Positions 18,931 through 29,481 are shown, counted from the first letter of the stretch. The stretch: DNA of 64,000 nucleotides from Lactobacillus intestinalis (GCF_024397795.1 NZ_CP072983.1:930001-994000), one strand, 5' to 3'. Numbers and translations are program-made. The notes: generated by a model not told the origin, from the sequence alone.

Positions 18931-19785
18931 TTACTGCTCCGTATAGTAAAGAATAGCGTAAGCCCCATTACCTGCATGAGTTGCAATAATTGGACTAGTT
19001 TGTCTTACCAAAACATTAATTTCAGGATTGATCGACTTAATTTTTTCAGCTAATTCATTCATTGATTCAGGTGTATCAACATAAGAAATACCAACTTCTT
19101 TTATTTTATCTTTATTGGCTTCAATATCTGCTAATACTCTTTCATCAAAAGCCCTAGAAAACTTCTTGCCGCGCCCCTTTTTGGCAACTTCTAGATTACC
19201 TTTTGGCATATGAAGCTCAATTCTAATATTAAGCAGAGTTGCAATTTTACCAGAAAGAGCACCTAAACGTCCACCTTTAATTAAATTATCTAAGTTAACA
19301 ACCATCATGCGTAATTTTTGAGTTTCGATAATTTTATTAACATCTTCGATGATTTCATCAACGTTTTTACCTGCCTGAGCATCCTGGGCTGCTTTTAAAA
19401 CTTGAAATCCTTCAGCACGGTCAGTTAGCTCTGAATCGATAATATAAACATCATCTGATTTTCCAGCAATTTCAGCGGCTTGACGTGCCGCATCCACAGT
19501 CCCACTTAAAGCTTTTGCCAAAAAAATCCCAATAACTTTGCTACCATCTGCAGTTAAATTTTTAATTGTTTCTACAAATCTGCCAATTGGTGGCTGGCTC
19601 GTTTTTGGCAAAGCTTCTGACTCATTCATCAATTCCACAAACTTACTTCTAGTTAGATCTACTCCATCAATGTAAGTCTTGCCATCAATAGTAATTGATA
19701 GTGGTACAACAGTTATGTCATATTTTTTAATTTCTTCTGGTGTTAATTGAACAGAAGAATCTGTCATTATCTTTATTTTTGACAA
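18931..19785 (-). CDS. DegV family fatty-acid binding protein
   Basis: DegV/FakB-type proteins bind a fatty acid and present it to the kinase FakA for phosphorylation. 284 residues from a TTG start at 19783-19785 ([11 protein letters not shown]), chosen because a GAGG lies nine bases before it and TDSS is the family opening. Motifs: TSQPPIGRF (about 60-68), [10 protein letters not shown] (about 95-104) and a C-terminal [10 protein letters not shown]. It is the first gene of a degV-yozE pair and is divergent from the hemolysin III gene. Which fatty acid it binds is unknown. Confidence 0.88.
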   Translation of the reverse strand: MSKIKIMTDSSVQLTPEEIKKYDITVVPLSITIDGKTYIDGVDLTRSKFVELMNESEALPKTSQPPIGRFVETIKNLTADGSKVIGIFLAKALSGTVDAARQAAEIAGKSDDVYIIDSELTDRAEGFQVLKAAQDAQAGKNVDEIIEDVNKIIETQKLRMMVVNLDNLIKGGRLGALSGKIATLLNIRIELHMPKGNLEVAKKGRGKKFSRAFDERVLADIEANKDKIKEVGISYVDTPESMNELAEKIKSINPEINVLVRQTSPIIATHAGNGAYAILYYTEQ

Positions 19786-19902
19786 CGTATTCGCCCTCAA
19801 TTCTAAAATACTCTTTTTTTATGATAAAATGTGAGCATTACATATAAGCTAGTATATCAAAAAAATTGTTCAATAAAAAAGAGTGATTGGGATGTTTTAC
19901 AA

Positions 19903-20568
19903 GTGAAATTAAAAGAATTGTGGCAAGAGCCAAAAAAGCGTTCAAAAACTTATGATATTTTGGATAATATATTTAGTGCTATTACCCACGGAATCGGCTT
20001 TGGATTAGCTGTGGCAGGTTTAGTAATTTTAATTGTTAAAGCCGCCCATACAGGAAGCCCGATGAGAGTCGTAACTTTTACTATTTATGGTTCATGTTTG
20101 GTACTTCTATATTTGTTTTCAACGCTATTTCATAGTTTAATCTTTACTAAAGCCAGAAACGTGTTCCAAATTTTTGACCATTCCTCAATTTTTTTATTAA
20201 TTGCTGGATCCTATACCCCCTATTCTTTAGTTGCAATTGGGGGCGCTTGGGGATGGACTTTATTTGGCCTAATTTGGTCCTTAACTATTTTTGGAATTAT
20301 CTACTATATTTTTAATCGCGGAAAACATGTGATCTTCGATACAATTTTATATGTTTCAATGGGATGGTTAGTAATTTTATCTGGGAGTTATCTTTATGTA
20401 CGTTTAAGTCCGGTAGGCTTTTGGCTTTTAGTTGGGGGCGGAGTCGCCTATACCGTAGGGGCTCTCCTTTACACGATGCATAATGTGCCCTTTATTCATG
20501 TTATCTGGCATTTATTTGTAATGCTGGGATCAATCTTAATGTATTTTTCCGTATTGCTATATGTTTAG
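19903..20568 (+). CDS. Hemolysin III / TrhA (PAQR) family membrane protein
   Basis: About 221 residues with seven predicted membrane segments. Family residues are visible: NIFSAITHGIG, STLFHS, FDHSSIFLLIAGSYTP and IHVIWHLFVM, which hold the histidine, serine and aspartate residues thought to bind zinc. Despite the name, members are linked to membrane fluidity rather than proven lysis. The start is uncertain: a GTG at 19903 with a nearby TGGGAT is preferred, because the earlier GTG at 19831 follows a -10-like TATGAT by only a few bases and has no ribosome binding site. Confidence 0.82.
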   Translation: MKLKELWQEPKKRSKTYDILDNIFSAITHGIGFGLAVAGLVILIVKAAHTGSPMRVVTFTIYGSCLVLLYLFSTLFHSLIFTKARNVFQIFDHSSIFLLIAGSYTPYSLVAIGGAWGWTLFGLIWSLTIFGIIYYIFNRGKHVIFDTILYVSMGWLVILSGSYLYVRLSPVGFWLLVGGGVAYTVGALLYTMHNVPFIHVIWHLFVMLGSILMYFSVLLYV

Positions 20569-20605
20569 AAAAAACTCCAAGATCTTCTGGTTTTGGAGTT
20601 TTTTT
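20569..20605 (+). terminator. Terminator of the hemolysin III gene
   Basis: AAAACTCCAA / TTGGAGTTTT stem followed by seven T, immediately after the stop codon. Confidence 0.88.
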
Positions 20606-20684
20606 GAGCATATTTAATGATTTTTCTTAACGTTAGGAGTATTATTTTTTGTAAATCAATTACTTTTTGTAAGGAGAAATTATT

Positions 20685-22004
20685 ATGAAAACAGTCGAAA
20701 ATATCATTATTGGATTTGGCAAAGGTGGAAAAACTTTAGCTAAATTCTTGGCTCAAAAAGGTGAAGAAGTTTTAGTTATTGAAAAATCTAATAAGATGTA
20801 TGGAGGAACATGTATTAATATTGCCTGCTTGCCATCTAAGCGTCTTATTATTGAAGCTGGCAACGGAATGGACTTTGTTAAAGCAGTTAATGGAAAAAAT
20901 GACATGACCTCTATGCTTCGTACCAAGAATTATCATATGCTTGCAGATGAAAAGACTGTTACTGTGCTTGATGGTAAAGCTAAATTTATCAATAACCACC
21001 AAATCACCGTTACTACCACTGATGGCGAGACGCTTGAATATCAAGGAAAGCGTATCTTTATTAATACAGGGTCTACTCCTGTCATGCTTCCAATTAAAGG
21101 GCTCAGCGACAGTAAGGCTGTGCTTGATTCAACTTCTGCGATGGAACAAAAAGAATTACCAAAAGAGTTAGTTATCATCGGGGCTGGTTATATTGGACTT
21201 GAATTTGCCTCAATGTTTGCTGAATATGGCTCAAAAGTCACTGTACTTGATTTACACGATGAATTTTTACCTCGTGAAGATGATGATATTGCCAGTGAAA
21301 TAAAAAAGGATCTAGAAAAAAGCGGTGTTCGTTTTGAATTAGGTGTTAAGATTTCTGAAGTAAATAACGATACTGTTTTTTATCAAAAAGATGATCAAAA
21401 TTATCAAGTCTCTGCTCCTCGTATTCTGGTTGCTACTGGTAGAAAACCTAATACTGAAGAATTGGGGTTAGAAAATACGGATATTAATTTAACTGATCGC
21501 GGGGCAATTAAGGTTAACGAGTATTTGGAGACTAGCGTTGATGATGTTTGGGCCATTGGAGACGTTAAAGGTGGACCTCAATTTACTTATATTTCTTTGG
21601 ATGATTTTCGGATTATTAAGGATCAGCTTTATGGGGATGGACAAAGAACCCTTAATGATCGAATTAACATCCCTTATAGCGTTTTTATTTCACCATCCCT
21701 ATCACGTATCGGTTTAAACGAAAAAGAAGCACAAGCGCAAAATATTGATTATCAGCTTAATAAATTGCCAGTTGCTTCTATTCCAAAGGCCCAAGTTTTG
21801 AAAGATCCACGAGGCTTGTTTAAAGCTTTAATTGATCCTAAAACTGATCAAATCCTCGGAGTAACTTTATATGGAGCTGAATCATACGAACTAATTAATA
21901 TGATTTCTCTAGCAATGCATCAACATATTCCAGCATCTGTATTACGCGATCAAATTTATACTCACCCAACTATGAGTGAAAGTTTCAATGATTTATTTAA
22001 ATAA
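20685..22004 (+). CDS. Pyridine nucleotide-disulfide oxidoreductase (RclA-/mercuric-reductase-like)
   Basis: FAD enzyme of 439 residues. N-terminal FAD motif GFGKGGKTLAK (about 10-20), redox pair in GGTCINIACLPSK (about 41-53, CxxxxC), NAD(P)-binding GAGYIGLEFASMF (about 166-178), a second FAD motif WAIGDVKGGPQ (about 288-298) and the C-terminal HPTMSE with the active-site histidine. Overall closest in style to RclA (hypothiocyanite/copper-linked reductase) and to mercuric reductase without its N-terminal metal domain. A good site (AAGGAG) precedes the ATG. Single-gene unit with its own terminator; the substrate is not determined by sequence. Confidence 0.85.
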   Translation: MKTVENIIIGFGKGGKTLAKFLAQKGEEVLVIEKSNKMYGGTCINIACLPSKRLIIEAGNGMDFVKAVNGKNDMTSMLRTKNYHMLADEKTVTVLDGKAKFINNHQITVTTTDGETLEYQGKRIFINTGSTPVMLPIKGLSDSKAVLDSTSAMEQKELPKELVIIGAGYIGLEFASMFAEYGSKVTVLDLHDEFLPREDDDIASEIKKDLEKSGVRFELGVKISEVNNDTVFYQKDDQNYQVSAPRILVATGRKPNTEELGLENTDINLTDRGAIKVNEYLETSVDDVWAIGDVKGGPQFTYISLDDFRIIKDQLYGDGQRTLNDRINIPYSVFISPSLSRIGLNEKEAQAQNIDYQLNKLPVASIPKAQVLKDPRGLFKALIDPKTDQILGVTLYGAESYELINMISLAMHQHIPASVLRDQIYTHPTMSESFNDLFK

Positions 22005-22020
22005 TTGGTCAAAAATATGC

Positions 22021-22052
22021 AAAAAGAGCATTGAAATTTCAATGCTCTTTTT
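22021..22052. terminator. Bidirectional terminator between the oxidoreductase and cca
   Basis: A perfect 32-base palindrome starting AAAAAGAGCATTGAAA, placed between two convergent genes; A and T runs at the ends let it serve both. Confidence 0.9.
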
Positions 22053-22060
22053 ATGTACAC

Positions 22061-23257
22061 TTAATTTTGTTCTTCAATAAACTGCTTAATTGCGGCTTTA
22101 CTGTTCTCTAATTCACCTTCAACCACTTTTTCTCTTATGGAGTTTAAAAGAATTCCCAACTTTGGGCCTGGCTCAATGCCGTTTTTAATTAGAAAGCGTC
22201 CATCTACGATCAAATCGGATGAATTTTTGATTGGGAGTGCATCATAACGATCTACTAAGGCTTCTGCTGAAATTGGCTGACCTAAAATGTGTGCCACATC
22301 AATAGTATTCAAAAGAGTGGCCTCTCCTGCTTTAAATAGGTCATAATCAGTAGGAGCTTGACTTGCTAATAAATCAAATAATTCGACAATTCTTTCTACC
22401 GCATCTGCCATTGCATTCGAATTCTTCCAATCACGCATAAATTTTCCAATATTATCATTTGGAATTTTCAGCAAAATAATAATCACAGCCCATAAACTAG
22501 TCTCCAAAGTAGGACTAAATTGCAATTGGGGATAAATAGATAAGAGATCTTTCTTTCCAGCAAAATCTGGCACATCTTCACTTAATTGAGTATCTAAAAA
22601 GATTTGAAAAGCTTGTCTAGAATGAGGCCCAATTCCCATCTTTACAAATTCTTCTCGAACGCGTTCAATTGAAATTTTCTTAAGCAATTCATGATTATCT
22701 TCAATCGCCTTTTGAGTTTCACCTTCAAGCTCAAATTCTAATTGGCTCATAAATCGAACTGCGCGCATCATTCGTAACGCATCTTCATGGAATCTTTCTT
22801 CAGGATTTCCTACTGCTCTAATTACTCGATTATGGAGATCTTTCAACCCATTAAATAAATCAATGATTTCTCCATTTGTATTCATTGCTAAAGCATTAAT
22901 GGTAAAATCACGTCTTTTCAAATCTTCATCAAGATTTTGAACAAAAGTTACTTGATCTGGTCGACGAAAATCTTGATATCCAGATTCTGTTCTAAAAGTA
23001 GTAATTTCGTAACTGCCACCATTGTACAAAACAGTTACAGTTCCATGTTTTATTCCTGTATCAATAGTTTTTTCAAATTCTTCTTTAACTTCTTCAGGAT
23101 AAGCACTTGTAGCAATATCAATATCGTGAATATGTCTACCTAATAATAAATCTCTTACGGAGCCACCAACAAAATATGCCTCAAATCCAGCATTTTCCAA
23201 TTTCTTTAACACAGGCATTGCTGCCATAAATATTGCTGGTAAACTGTCTATTTTCAT
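22061..23257 (-). CDS. cca: CCA tRNA nucleotidyltransferase
   Basis: Adds and repairs the 3' CCA end of tRNAs. 398 residues, class II (bacterial) type: the nucleotidyltransferase head has [11 protein letters not shown] (about 31-41) and the metal-binding DID (about 45-47), followed by RRDFTINAL (about 114-122) and [11 protein letters not shown] (about 161-171). The tail is helical. The ATG at 23255-23257 has only a weak upstream site (GGGTTGATT). It is convergent with the oxidoreductase gene and divergent from the YitT gene. Confidence 0.95.
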   Translation of the reverse strand: MKIDSLPAIFMAAMPVLKKLENAGFEAYFVGGSVRDLLLGRHIHDIDIATSAYPEEVKEEFEKTIDTGIKHGTVTVLYNGGSYEITTFRTESGYQDFRRPDQVTFVQNLDEDLKRRDFTINALAMNTNGEIIDLFNGLKDLHNRVIRAVGNPEERFHEDALRMMRAVRFMSQLEFELEGETQKAIEDNHELLKKISIERVREEFVKMGIGPHSRQAFQIFLDTQLSEDVPDFAGKKDLLSIYPQLQFSPTLETSLWAVIIILLKIPNDNIGKFMRDWKNSNAMADAVERIVELFDLLASQAPTDYDLFKAGEATLLNTIDVAHILGQPISAEALVDRYDALPIKNSSDLIVDGRFLIKNGIEPGPKLGILLNSIREKVVEGELENSKAAIKQFIEEQN

Positions 23258-23342
23258 TTAATTAATCAACCCATTCATGTGTAATAATTTCTAAAATATG
23301 TTAGTTTTATCTTATAGAACCTTTAACAAAAGGAGGATTTTT

Positions 23343-24230
23343 ATGCAAAAAATCAAATCAAAAACAATTTTGGAATTGCTAATGATCACAATTGGCTGTG
23401 CAATTTATGGACTTAGTCTAGATATGATCTCAGTTCCCAATAAATTAGCTGACGGTGGATTAAGTGGTATTTCCTTAATCTTGCATCATTTTTGGGGAAT
23501 TAATATGGGACTTTCCACCCTAGTCTTAAATATCCCTCTTATTTTACTGGGATATCGCTTTATGGGCAAAAGACTTCTTGCCTATACTATCTGGGGCACT
23601 CTTTGTTTATCCTTCTTTTTATGGTTTTGGCGTTTAATTCCCATTATATCGCAATTTAACCTTGAACACGACCTCTTCTTGTCAGCAATCCTTGCAGGAA
23701 CGCTATCAGGATTTGGTTTAGGGCTAGTTTTTCGATTTAATGGGACTTCTGGAGGGACTGACATCATTGCTCGAATTTGTCAAATGAAGTATGGCATTTC
23801 TTCTGGAAGAATTTTACTTTTGTGCGATGCCATTGTTTTATTCATTTCTCTATCTTATCTTGATATTAAACATATGATGTACACCCTTTTGGCTTCTTAC
23901 ATTCTGGCAAAAGTTATGGATGCAGTTCAACAAGGAGCCTATACTGCAAGAGGAATTATTATAATTTCAGATAAATATCAAGAAATCGGTAAAATGATTG
24001 ATTTAAAACTAGAACGAGGTTTTACTTATTTTAAAGCTTTGGGCGGATATAAACATCAAGATCGTTTAGTTATTTATGTTGTTGTTTCTCCTCATGAAGT
24101 TCCTACTGTTAAACAGCTAGTAGAGCGAGAAGATCCAAATGCCTTTGTAAATGTAATTGATGTACATGAAGCGTTGGGTGAAGGTTTTACTTATAGTAAG
24201 AAACATTGGAAGTTCGATTTTAAGAAATAG
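23343..24230 (+). CDS. YitT family membrane protein (DUF161/DUF2179)
   Basis: 295 residues with about five or six membrane segments in the first 200 residues (YitT/DUF161 repeats, with FNGTSGGTDIIAR near residue 135) and a cytosolic DUF2179 domain at the C terminus (EIGKMIDLKLERGFTYFKALGGY onwards). The ATG at 23343 follows AGGAGG by six bases and is clearly the start. Function of the family is not established; transport or export roles have been suggested. Monocistronic. Confidence 0.85.
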   Translation: MQKIKSKTILELLMITIGCAIYGLSLDMISVPNKLADGGLSGISLILHHFWGINMGLSTLVLNIPLILLGYRFMGKRLLAYTIWGTLCLSFFLWFWRLIPIISQFNLEHDLFLSAILAGTLSGFGLGLVFRFNGTSGGTDIIARICQMKYGISSGRILLLCDAIVLFISLSYLDIKHMMYTLLASYILAKVMDAVQQGAYTARGIIIISDKYQEIGKMIDLKLERGFTYFKALGGYKHQDRLVIYVVVSPHEVPTVKQLVEREDPNAFVNVIDVHEALGEGFTYSKKHWKFDFKK

Positions 24231-24239
24231 TTGTTGTTT

Positions 24240-24265
24240 AGGCAGTTTGTTTGCCTTTTTTATTT
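24240..24265 (+). terminator. Weak terminator after the YitT gene
   Basis: Short stem AGGCA / TGCCT with a seven-base loop and a following T-rich stretch. Confidence 0.55.
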
Positions 24266-24297
24266 TTGATTTTATAGATTTAGTAACAATCAGCTTA

Positions 24298-25551
24298 TTA
24301 TATCAAATCATTATATAAATCTTGCATTTCAGCATCTTCAGGAACTAATTTTAAGTAACGGTCCAAAAGTTGTTTTACAATATCTGTAGAATTTGGTTCT
24401 ACATTAAAGAATCTTATCATTTGTTTTAAGAATTCAGGATTCTTTTGAAAATCTGGATATGCTAACAAGAATTCTGCTCGCGCTTTATCATTTTTATCCA
24501 AGTTTTCATATGAAATTGCCATGTTCCAATGAGCTTGAGGCTCTAATTCTTCATCGCTCTTATCTTTAAACAGGTTAATATTTTCTTGATCTTTATTTTC
24601 ATGGATATACAAATTAGATAATTGCATTAAAAGATCGCTGTTGTCTGGTGCTATTTCTAGACCTTTCTTAAGTAAATCTTCTGCCGTATCTAATTCATTC
24701 ATATTAGCCGCAGCCTTTGCACCCATGGAATATAAAGTTTCATCTAGTTCATTATAAGCGAGTCCAGCTTGTGCGGATCGCAAGACTTGTTCATTATCAT
24801 GTTTATGTAAGTAAGCCTGTGCTAACAATGGATATGCATTAACATAATCCGGACTTTGATCAATTACATCATCTAAATACTTAATTGCTTGGTCATCATC
24901 CCCTACAGAAAGCATAATTAATCCAGCTTGGTACTTACTATCTATATCCAAGATATCAGCGCTATGTTCCTTAATAACTTCACTAGCCTCTTCATATTGA
25001 CCTAATTTAGCCATTGTCTGAAACTCACGCTGAATTAAATTAGTTTCGCCAAAATTCTTCTGTCTTTTAACTAAATCTCTATACAAACTTAAAGCTTGTT
25101 CATATTCACCATCTAAATAGTCCAATTCAGCTAACCCAAACTTAATCGCATCTTCTTCTGGAGCTAATTTTAAAGCCTGAAGCAATTTATCCCTTGCAGT
25201 TTCAAGCAAACCATTTGTTTGATAATAATCAGCTTGAACTAATAAACTATCCAAATAAGCCGAAGAGTCCGGTAAAATATTATACAAAAGGGTTAACCCA
25301 TCATCATCGTCTCCATCATTTAGAAGAATTTCCGCTAAGTACACCTTAAACAAATCTTCTTTTGGAAATTTAGCGATTAAAGAGCGATAAACTTCTTTAG
25401 ATAAATTAGTAAAACCATAGCTAGTTAAATTTTCAGCCAAAGAAGCCAATACTTCTGGTTCATCATTATCTAAGGCTTGCTTTAATAAAATTTTATCTTG
25501 GGAAAAATCTTGATTTTCAATTGCATCTAATAATTTTTCTGAATAACTCAT
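24298..25551 (-). CDS. Tetratricopeptide-repeat protein
   Basis: A 417-residue, mostly helical acidic protein without signal peptide or membrane segment. It contains repeated 34-residue TPR-like units over most of its length (for example around residues 60-95, 130-165, 200-235, 265-300). The ATG at 25549-25551 has GGAGG seven bases upstream. Related proteins are found next to hup/der in lactobacilli. TPR proteins act as scaffolds; no partner is indicated here other than location downstream of the DNA-binding protein gene. Specific role unknown. Confidence 0.8.
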   Translation of the reverse strand: MSYSEKLLDAIENQDFSQDKILLKQALDNDEPEVLASLAENLTSYGFTNLSKEVYRSLIAKFPKEDLFKVYLAEILLNDGDDDDGLTLLYNILPDSSAYLDSLLVQADYYQTNGLLETARDKLLQALKLAPEEDAIKFGLAELDYLDGEYEQALSLYRDLVKRQKNFGETNLIQREFQTMAKLGQYEEASEVIKEHSADILDIDSKYQAGLIMLSVGDDDQAIKYLDDVIDQSPDYVNAYPLLAQAYLHKHDNEQVLRSAQAGLAYNELDETLYSMGAKAAANMNELDTAEDLLKKGLEIAPDNSDLLMQLSNLYIHENKDQENINLFKDKSDEELEPQAHWNMAISYENLDKNDKARAEFLLAYPDFQKNPEFLKQMIRFFNVEPNSTDIVKQLLDRYLKLVPEDAEMQDLYNDLI

Positions 25552-25667
25552 AATAATGCCTCCATTCAAAATATTATTTTACCAAAGTATTTTATTTCAT
25601 ACATTTATTGAATCTCCTCAAAGAAAAATATTAATTTATTATCATATTTTTCAATTTTTTAGAAAAT

Positions 25668-25700
25668 AAAAAACAAGCAACTTCTTAGTTACTTGTTTTT
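25668..25700 (-). terminator. hup terminator
   Basis: AAAACAAG-AACT / AGTT-CTTGTTTT stem with one mismatch and a short loop, followed on the minus strand by a T run. Placed 39 bases after the hup stop. Confidence 0.8.
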
Positions 25701-25738
25701 CTAAGATAAGCCTTTTCAATAAAATGATGAAAACGGCT

Positions 25739-26014
25739 CTACTTAACAGCATCCTTAAGTGCCTTTCCTGGCTTAAATGCAGGAACTTCACTTGCAGGAA
25801 TTTCAATTTCAGCACCAGTTTGAGGGTTGCGACCCTTACGTGCAGCACGGTGACGAACTTCAAAAGTACCAAAACCGATCAATTGTACCTTATTGCCATT
25901 AGCAAGGTCATTTTGAATTGAGCTAAAAATAGCATCAATTGCTACAGCAGCTTGCTTCTTAGTTAACTTAGTGTTAGCAGCTACTTCAGAAATCAATTCA
26001 GCTTTATTTGCCAT
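25739..26014 (-). CDS. hup: HU-family DNA-binding protein
   Basis: Small basic histone-like protein that bends and compacts DNA, 91 residues. It starts MANKAELI and has the HU signature [21 protein letters not shown] (about 47-67) and the [13 protein letters not shown] tail; the flexible arm binds the minor groove. The ATG at 26012-26014 follows AGGAGG. The codon use is strongly biased, as expected for an abundant protein. It is a single gene between der and the TPR gene with its own terminator. Confidence 0.97.
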   Translation of the reverse strand: MANKAELISEVAANTKLTKKQAAVAIDAIFSSIQNDLANGNKVQLIGFGTFEVRHRAARKGRNPQTGAEIEIPASEVPAFKPGKALKDAVK

Positions 26015-26150
26015 CTTAGGATTCACCTCCTGAATTTGAACACCAAGTTCAAATTTGATAAGAAAGAATGACCTTGAATCATTGTTTCCTAAAGACCAAA
26101 ATATCATAAAAACCCTGCAGTAACAAGCTTTTTTATAAAAAAGCCAGTTT

Positions 26151-27458
26151 TTACTTTCTCTTTCGTGGAATAATCTTAATAGGAGTTCCCATAAAATCGA
26201 AATTCTCTCGTAATTGATTAATTAAGAATCTTTGGTATGAAAAGTGCATCAATTCTGGATCATTAACAAACACTACAAAAGTTGGTGGATTAGTTCTTAC
26301 TTGAGTCATGTAGTAAACGCGTAATCGCTTGCCCTTTACAAGAGGAGTTGGAACCAATTTACTTGCTTCAAGAAGCAAATCATTTAACACGCTAGATTGA
26401 ATTCGTTGGTTCTGGTTTTCATATACCTTTTTAACCATTTTTGGAATTTGATCTAATCGTTGACCAGTTTTAGCAGAAACGAAAAGAATTGGAGCATAAT
26501 CTAGATATTGAAATTCTTGACGAATAATTTTTTCAAAGTCTTTAGCACTTGTACTATTCTTTTCTGGTAAATCCCATTTATTTACAACAATTATAATTCC
26601 ACGACCTGCCTCATGGGCATATCCGGCCACATGCTTGTCTTGTTCTCGAATACCTGTACTTGCATCAAGAACCAAACAAACCACGTCTGAGCGTTCAATA
26701 GCGCTCATAGCACGTAATACAGAGTACTTTTCAGTCTTTTCGTATACCTTACCTCGACGACGAATACCAGCTGTATCGATTAGCCGAAATTTTGTGCCAT
26801 CTTTTACAAAAGGAGTATCGACAGCATCGCGCGTTGTTCCCTCTTCGTTAGCAACAATTACTCTGTTTTCTCCTAAAAGTTTATTTACGATAGAAGATTT
26901 TCCTACATTAGGACGTCCAATCATACTAAATGAAATTACATCATCGGCCTTTTGATCCGTGTCATGAGGAAAATCACTGACAATTTCATCCAGTAAATCT
27001 CCAATACCTGTTCCATGACTACTGGAAACAGGAATAGGATCTCCCAATCCTAAACTGTAAAAATCATAAATATTAGCTCTTTGTTCAGGATTATCAGCTT
27101 TATTTACTGCTAAAATAACAGGTTTCTTAGTACGATAAAGAAGTTGTGCTACTTTTTCATCTAAATCTGTTACTCCATTAACTACACTGGTTAACATTAC
27201 AATTACATCTGCTTCGTCAATTGCAATTTCTGCTTGGGCACGAATTTCTTCTTCAATTTTTCCATCGTCCCAAGTAATTCCTCCCGTATCAATAACATCG
27301 AATTTACGCCCTAACCATTCAGCTTGGGCATAATTACGATCTCGAGTTACTCCAAGTCTATCTTCTACAATTGCTAAACGCTCATTAATAATACGGTTGA
27401 AAAGTGTTGATTTTCCTACATTAGGACGTCCAACGATTGCTACCACTGGTAAAGCCAT
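26151..27458 (-). CDS. der: Ribosome-associated GTPase Der (EngA)
   Basis: Essential GTPase with two GTPase domains in tandem, needed for 50S assembly. 435 residues. First domain: [14 protein letters not shown] (about 10-23), DTGG, NKAD (about 119-122). Second domain: [14 protein letters not shown] (about 182-195), DTAG, NKWD (about 294-297). The C-terminal KH-like domain ends in a basic IPRKRK. It lies 72 bases after rpsA, from which it is separated by a strong terminator. Confidence 0.97.
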   Translation of the reverse strand: MALPVVAIVGRPNVGKSTLFNRIINERLAIVEDRLGVTRDRNYAQAEWLGRKFDVIDTGGITWDDGKIEEEIRAQAEIAIDEADVIVMLTSVVNGVTDLDEKVAQLLYRTKKPVILAVNKADNPEQRANIYDFYSLGLGDPIPVSSSHGTGIGDLLDEIVSDFPHDTDQKADDVISFSMIGRPNVGKSSIVNKLLGENRVIVANEEGTTRDAVDTPFVKDGTKFRLIDTAGIRRRGKVYEKTEKYSVLRAMSAIERSDVVCLVLDASTGIREQDKHVAGYAHEAGRGIIIVVNKWDLPEKNSTSAKDFEKIIRQEFQYLDYAPILFVSAKTGQRLDQIPKMVKKVYENQNQRIQSSVLNDLLLEASKLVPTPLVKGKRLRVYYMTQVRTNPPTFVVFVNDPELMHFSYQRFLINQLRENFDFMGTPIKIIPRKRK

Positions 27459-27490
27459 TTTTCAGCCTCCTTTTTAACGTTATACTAATT

Positions 27491-27519
27491 AAAAAAGCCG
27501 ACGTTTAGTCGGCTTTTTT
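27491..27519 (-). terminator. rpsA terminator
   Basis: Perfect 12-bp stem AAAAAAGCCGAC / GTCGGCTTTTTT with a five-base loop between rpsA and der. Confidence 0.9.
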
Positions 27520-27530
27520 ATATCTTATGA

Positions 27531-28736
27531 CTATTGACGGTCCTTTAATTGGTCACCAATAATGTCACCCAATGCAAAACCGTTGTCATCGCTACTCATG
27601 TACTTCTTGCTTACTGAGTTTTCGTTACGTGAACGACGTGGACGAGAACTTTCGTTTGAAGAAGCATTTGGATCTGCAGCCTTGATTGAAAGTGAAATTC
27701 TTCTTTCGTTAGGATCAATGCTCAATACCTTAACCTTAACAGTTTGACCTACCTTCAAAACATCGCTTGGCTTGTCAACATGCTTGTTTGAAATTTCTGA
27801 TACGTGTACTAAACCTTGAATACCATCAGTAACTTCAACAAAAGCACCGAAGTTAGTTAAAGACTTAACTTCACCTTCAAAAATGTCACCTTCATTTAAG
27901 TCAGCTGTAGCTTGTTCAAATGGAGAAGGTTCAGTTTGCTTAATTGACAAGGAGATACGATGTCTGTCATCGTCAATACCGATAACTTTAACCTTAACAT
28001 CTTGACCTACCTTCAAAACATCGCTTGGCTTGTCAACATGCTTGTAAGAAATTTCTGAAATGTGTACTAAACCATCGACACCACCAACATCAATGAAAGC
28101 ACCGAAGTTAGTTAAACGTGATACCTTACCTTCAATAACGTCGCCAACAACTAATTGTGATGCAACCTTATCAAATGCTTCTTCACGTTCTTCTTCAATT
28201 AAATCCTTGTGTGAAAGAATCAAACGATTCTTGTTAGGATCGATTTCGGTAATCTTAAGCTTCATAGTCTTACCGATGTAAGGCTTAAGATCTGAAACAT
28301 AGCGATTTGAAATTAATGAAGCTGGTAAGAAACCACGGGTACCAACATCAACAAGTAAACCACCACGAACTGAAGAAGTTACAGTACCTTCAATTGGAGT
28401 ACCTTCTTCAAAGTCCTTTTGTAACTTGTCGTATGCTTCTCTTTCCTTCAAACGGGTAACTGAGAAGAAAAATTCACCGTTTTCCTTATCGCCACCAGCT
28501 CTTCTAAGAACTAAGGCCTTAAACTTGTCGCCTGCCTTAACTAATTCACGTAAATCTGCGTTACGATCTGAAGTGTATTCACGACGAGTGATAACACCTT
28601 CCACACCAGCGTTTTCAACGCCAACATCAATTTGGCCGTCTTCAACGTCTAGTACTTCAACATCGACAATATCTCCGACCTCAACTCCTTGCATTTGCTT
28701 TAATGCGTCTAAAAATTGATTACTGTTTTCTGACAT
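27531..28736 (-). CDS. rpsA: 30S ribosomal protein S1 (four S1 domains)
   Basis: 401 residues with four consecutive S1 RNA-binding domains (about 15-90, 105-175, 190-260, 275-345) and a low-complexity serine/arginine-rich tail. Gram-positive S1 has four domains instead of the six of E. coli. Domains 3 and 4 share a nearly identical segment (KHVDKPSDVLKVGQ), and the DNA under it is an exact 44-base direct repeat. Highly biased codons. Follows cmk, as in most Bacilli. Confidence 0.95.
   Translation of the reverse strand: MSENSNQFLDALKQMQGVEVGDIVDVEVLDVEDGQIDVGVENAGVEGVITRREYTSDRNADLRELVKAGDKFKALVLRRAGGDKENGEFFFSVTRLKEREAYDKLQKDFEEGTPIEGTVTSSVRGGLLVDVGTRGFLPASLISNRYVSDLKPYIGKTMKLKITEIDPNKNRLILSHKDLIEEEREEAFDKVASQLVVGDVIEGKVSRLTNFGAFIDVGGVDGLVHISEISYKHVDKPSDVLKVGQDVKVKVIGIDDDRHRISLSIKQTEPSPFEQATADLNEGDIFEGEVKSLTNFGAFVEVTDGIQGLVHVSEISNKHVDKPSDVLKVGQTVKVKVLSIDPNERRISLSIKAADPNASSNESSRPRRSRNENSVSKKYMSSDDNGFALGDIIGDQLKDRQ
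27744..28045 (-). repeat. Exact 44-bp direct repeat inside rpsA (27744-27787 and 28002-28045)
   Basis: The two copies are identical base for base and lie 258 bases apart, in frame, at the same place of S1 domains 3 and 4. Flanking sequence is similar but not identical. Confidence 0.85.
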
Positions 28737-28806
28737 ATGTACCTCCCAATATCATGTCTAATTTTAAATGAAAGTTGAAATTTTTTCTACTGTTTTGAAC
28801 TGTTTT

Positions 28807-29481
28807 TTAAAGTTTTTTTGACTTTTTTTCAATTTCTTCAGAAATTTTCTCTACAACTTGGTCAATTGACAAGTTTGTAGTATCAATTTCTATAGCATCA
28901 GCAGCTTTTCTTAAAGGAGAAACTGCACGATGAGAATCTTTGTAGTCACGAGCCGCAATATCTGCTTCAATTTGTTCTACAGTTTGATCAGTATGAATTC
29001 CGCGCTCCTTCAAATCAAGCAAACGTCTTTCTGCGCGTGATCTTGCACTAGCTACTAAAAAGATCTTAACTTCAGCGTCTGGTAAAACTGTAGTACCGAT
29101 ATCACGACCATCCATGATAACATCTGTATGACCAGCTAACTCTCTTTGAAGAGCCACCATTTTTTCACGAATGCCCGGTAAAGCTGACACCTGAGAAACA
29201 TTAGCTGAAATCTCTGGAGTTCTAATCTCTAAAGAAATATTTTTACCAGCGGAATATACTTTCTGTTCCCCATTTTCAGATTTTAATTCAATTCCATCTT
29301 GATCAATTGCCTTTAAAATACCTTCTTCGTTGCCATAATCTAAATTATGGTTTCGAGCAATTACTGTACATGCTCGATACATAGCTCCGGTATCGATATA
29401 TACAAAAGATAAATTTTTAGCAATAATCTTTGCTACAGTACTTTTTCCTGCTGAAGCAGGCCCATCAATTGCTACTTGCAT
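28807..29481 (-). CDS. cmk: Cytidylate kinase
   Basis: Phosphorylates CMP and dCMP to the diphosphates. 224 residues. Walker A is IDGPASAGKSTVAKII (about 4-19); DTGAMYRA (about 31-38) and MDGRDIGTTVLPDA (about 118-131) contact the nucleotide and sugar; the lid region has RAERRLLDLKERG. Lysine-rich C terminus. It is followed by rpsA after 70 bases without a terminator, so cmk-rpsA are probably co-transcribed, as in B. subtilis. Confidence 0.96.
   Translation of the reverse strand: MQVAIDGPASAGKSTVAKIIAKNLSFVYIDTGAMYRACTVIARNHNLDYGNEEGILKAIDQDGIELKSENGEQKVYSAGKNISLEIRTPEISANVSQVSALPGIREKMVALQRELAGHTDVIMDGRDIGTTVLPDAEVKIFLVASARSRAERRLLDLKERGIHTDQTVEQIEADIAARDYKDSHRAVSPLRKAADAIEIDTTNLSIDQVVEKISEEIEKKSKKL

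Noticed and set aside
26127..26144. GCTTTTTTATAAAAAAGC palindrome between der and hup
   Set aside because: Could be the der terminator, but it lacks a GC-rich stem and a U tail, so I did not list it as a feature.
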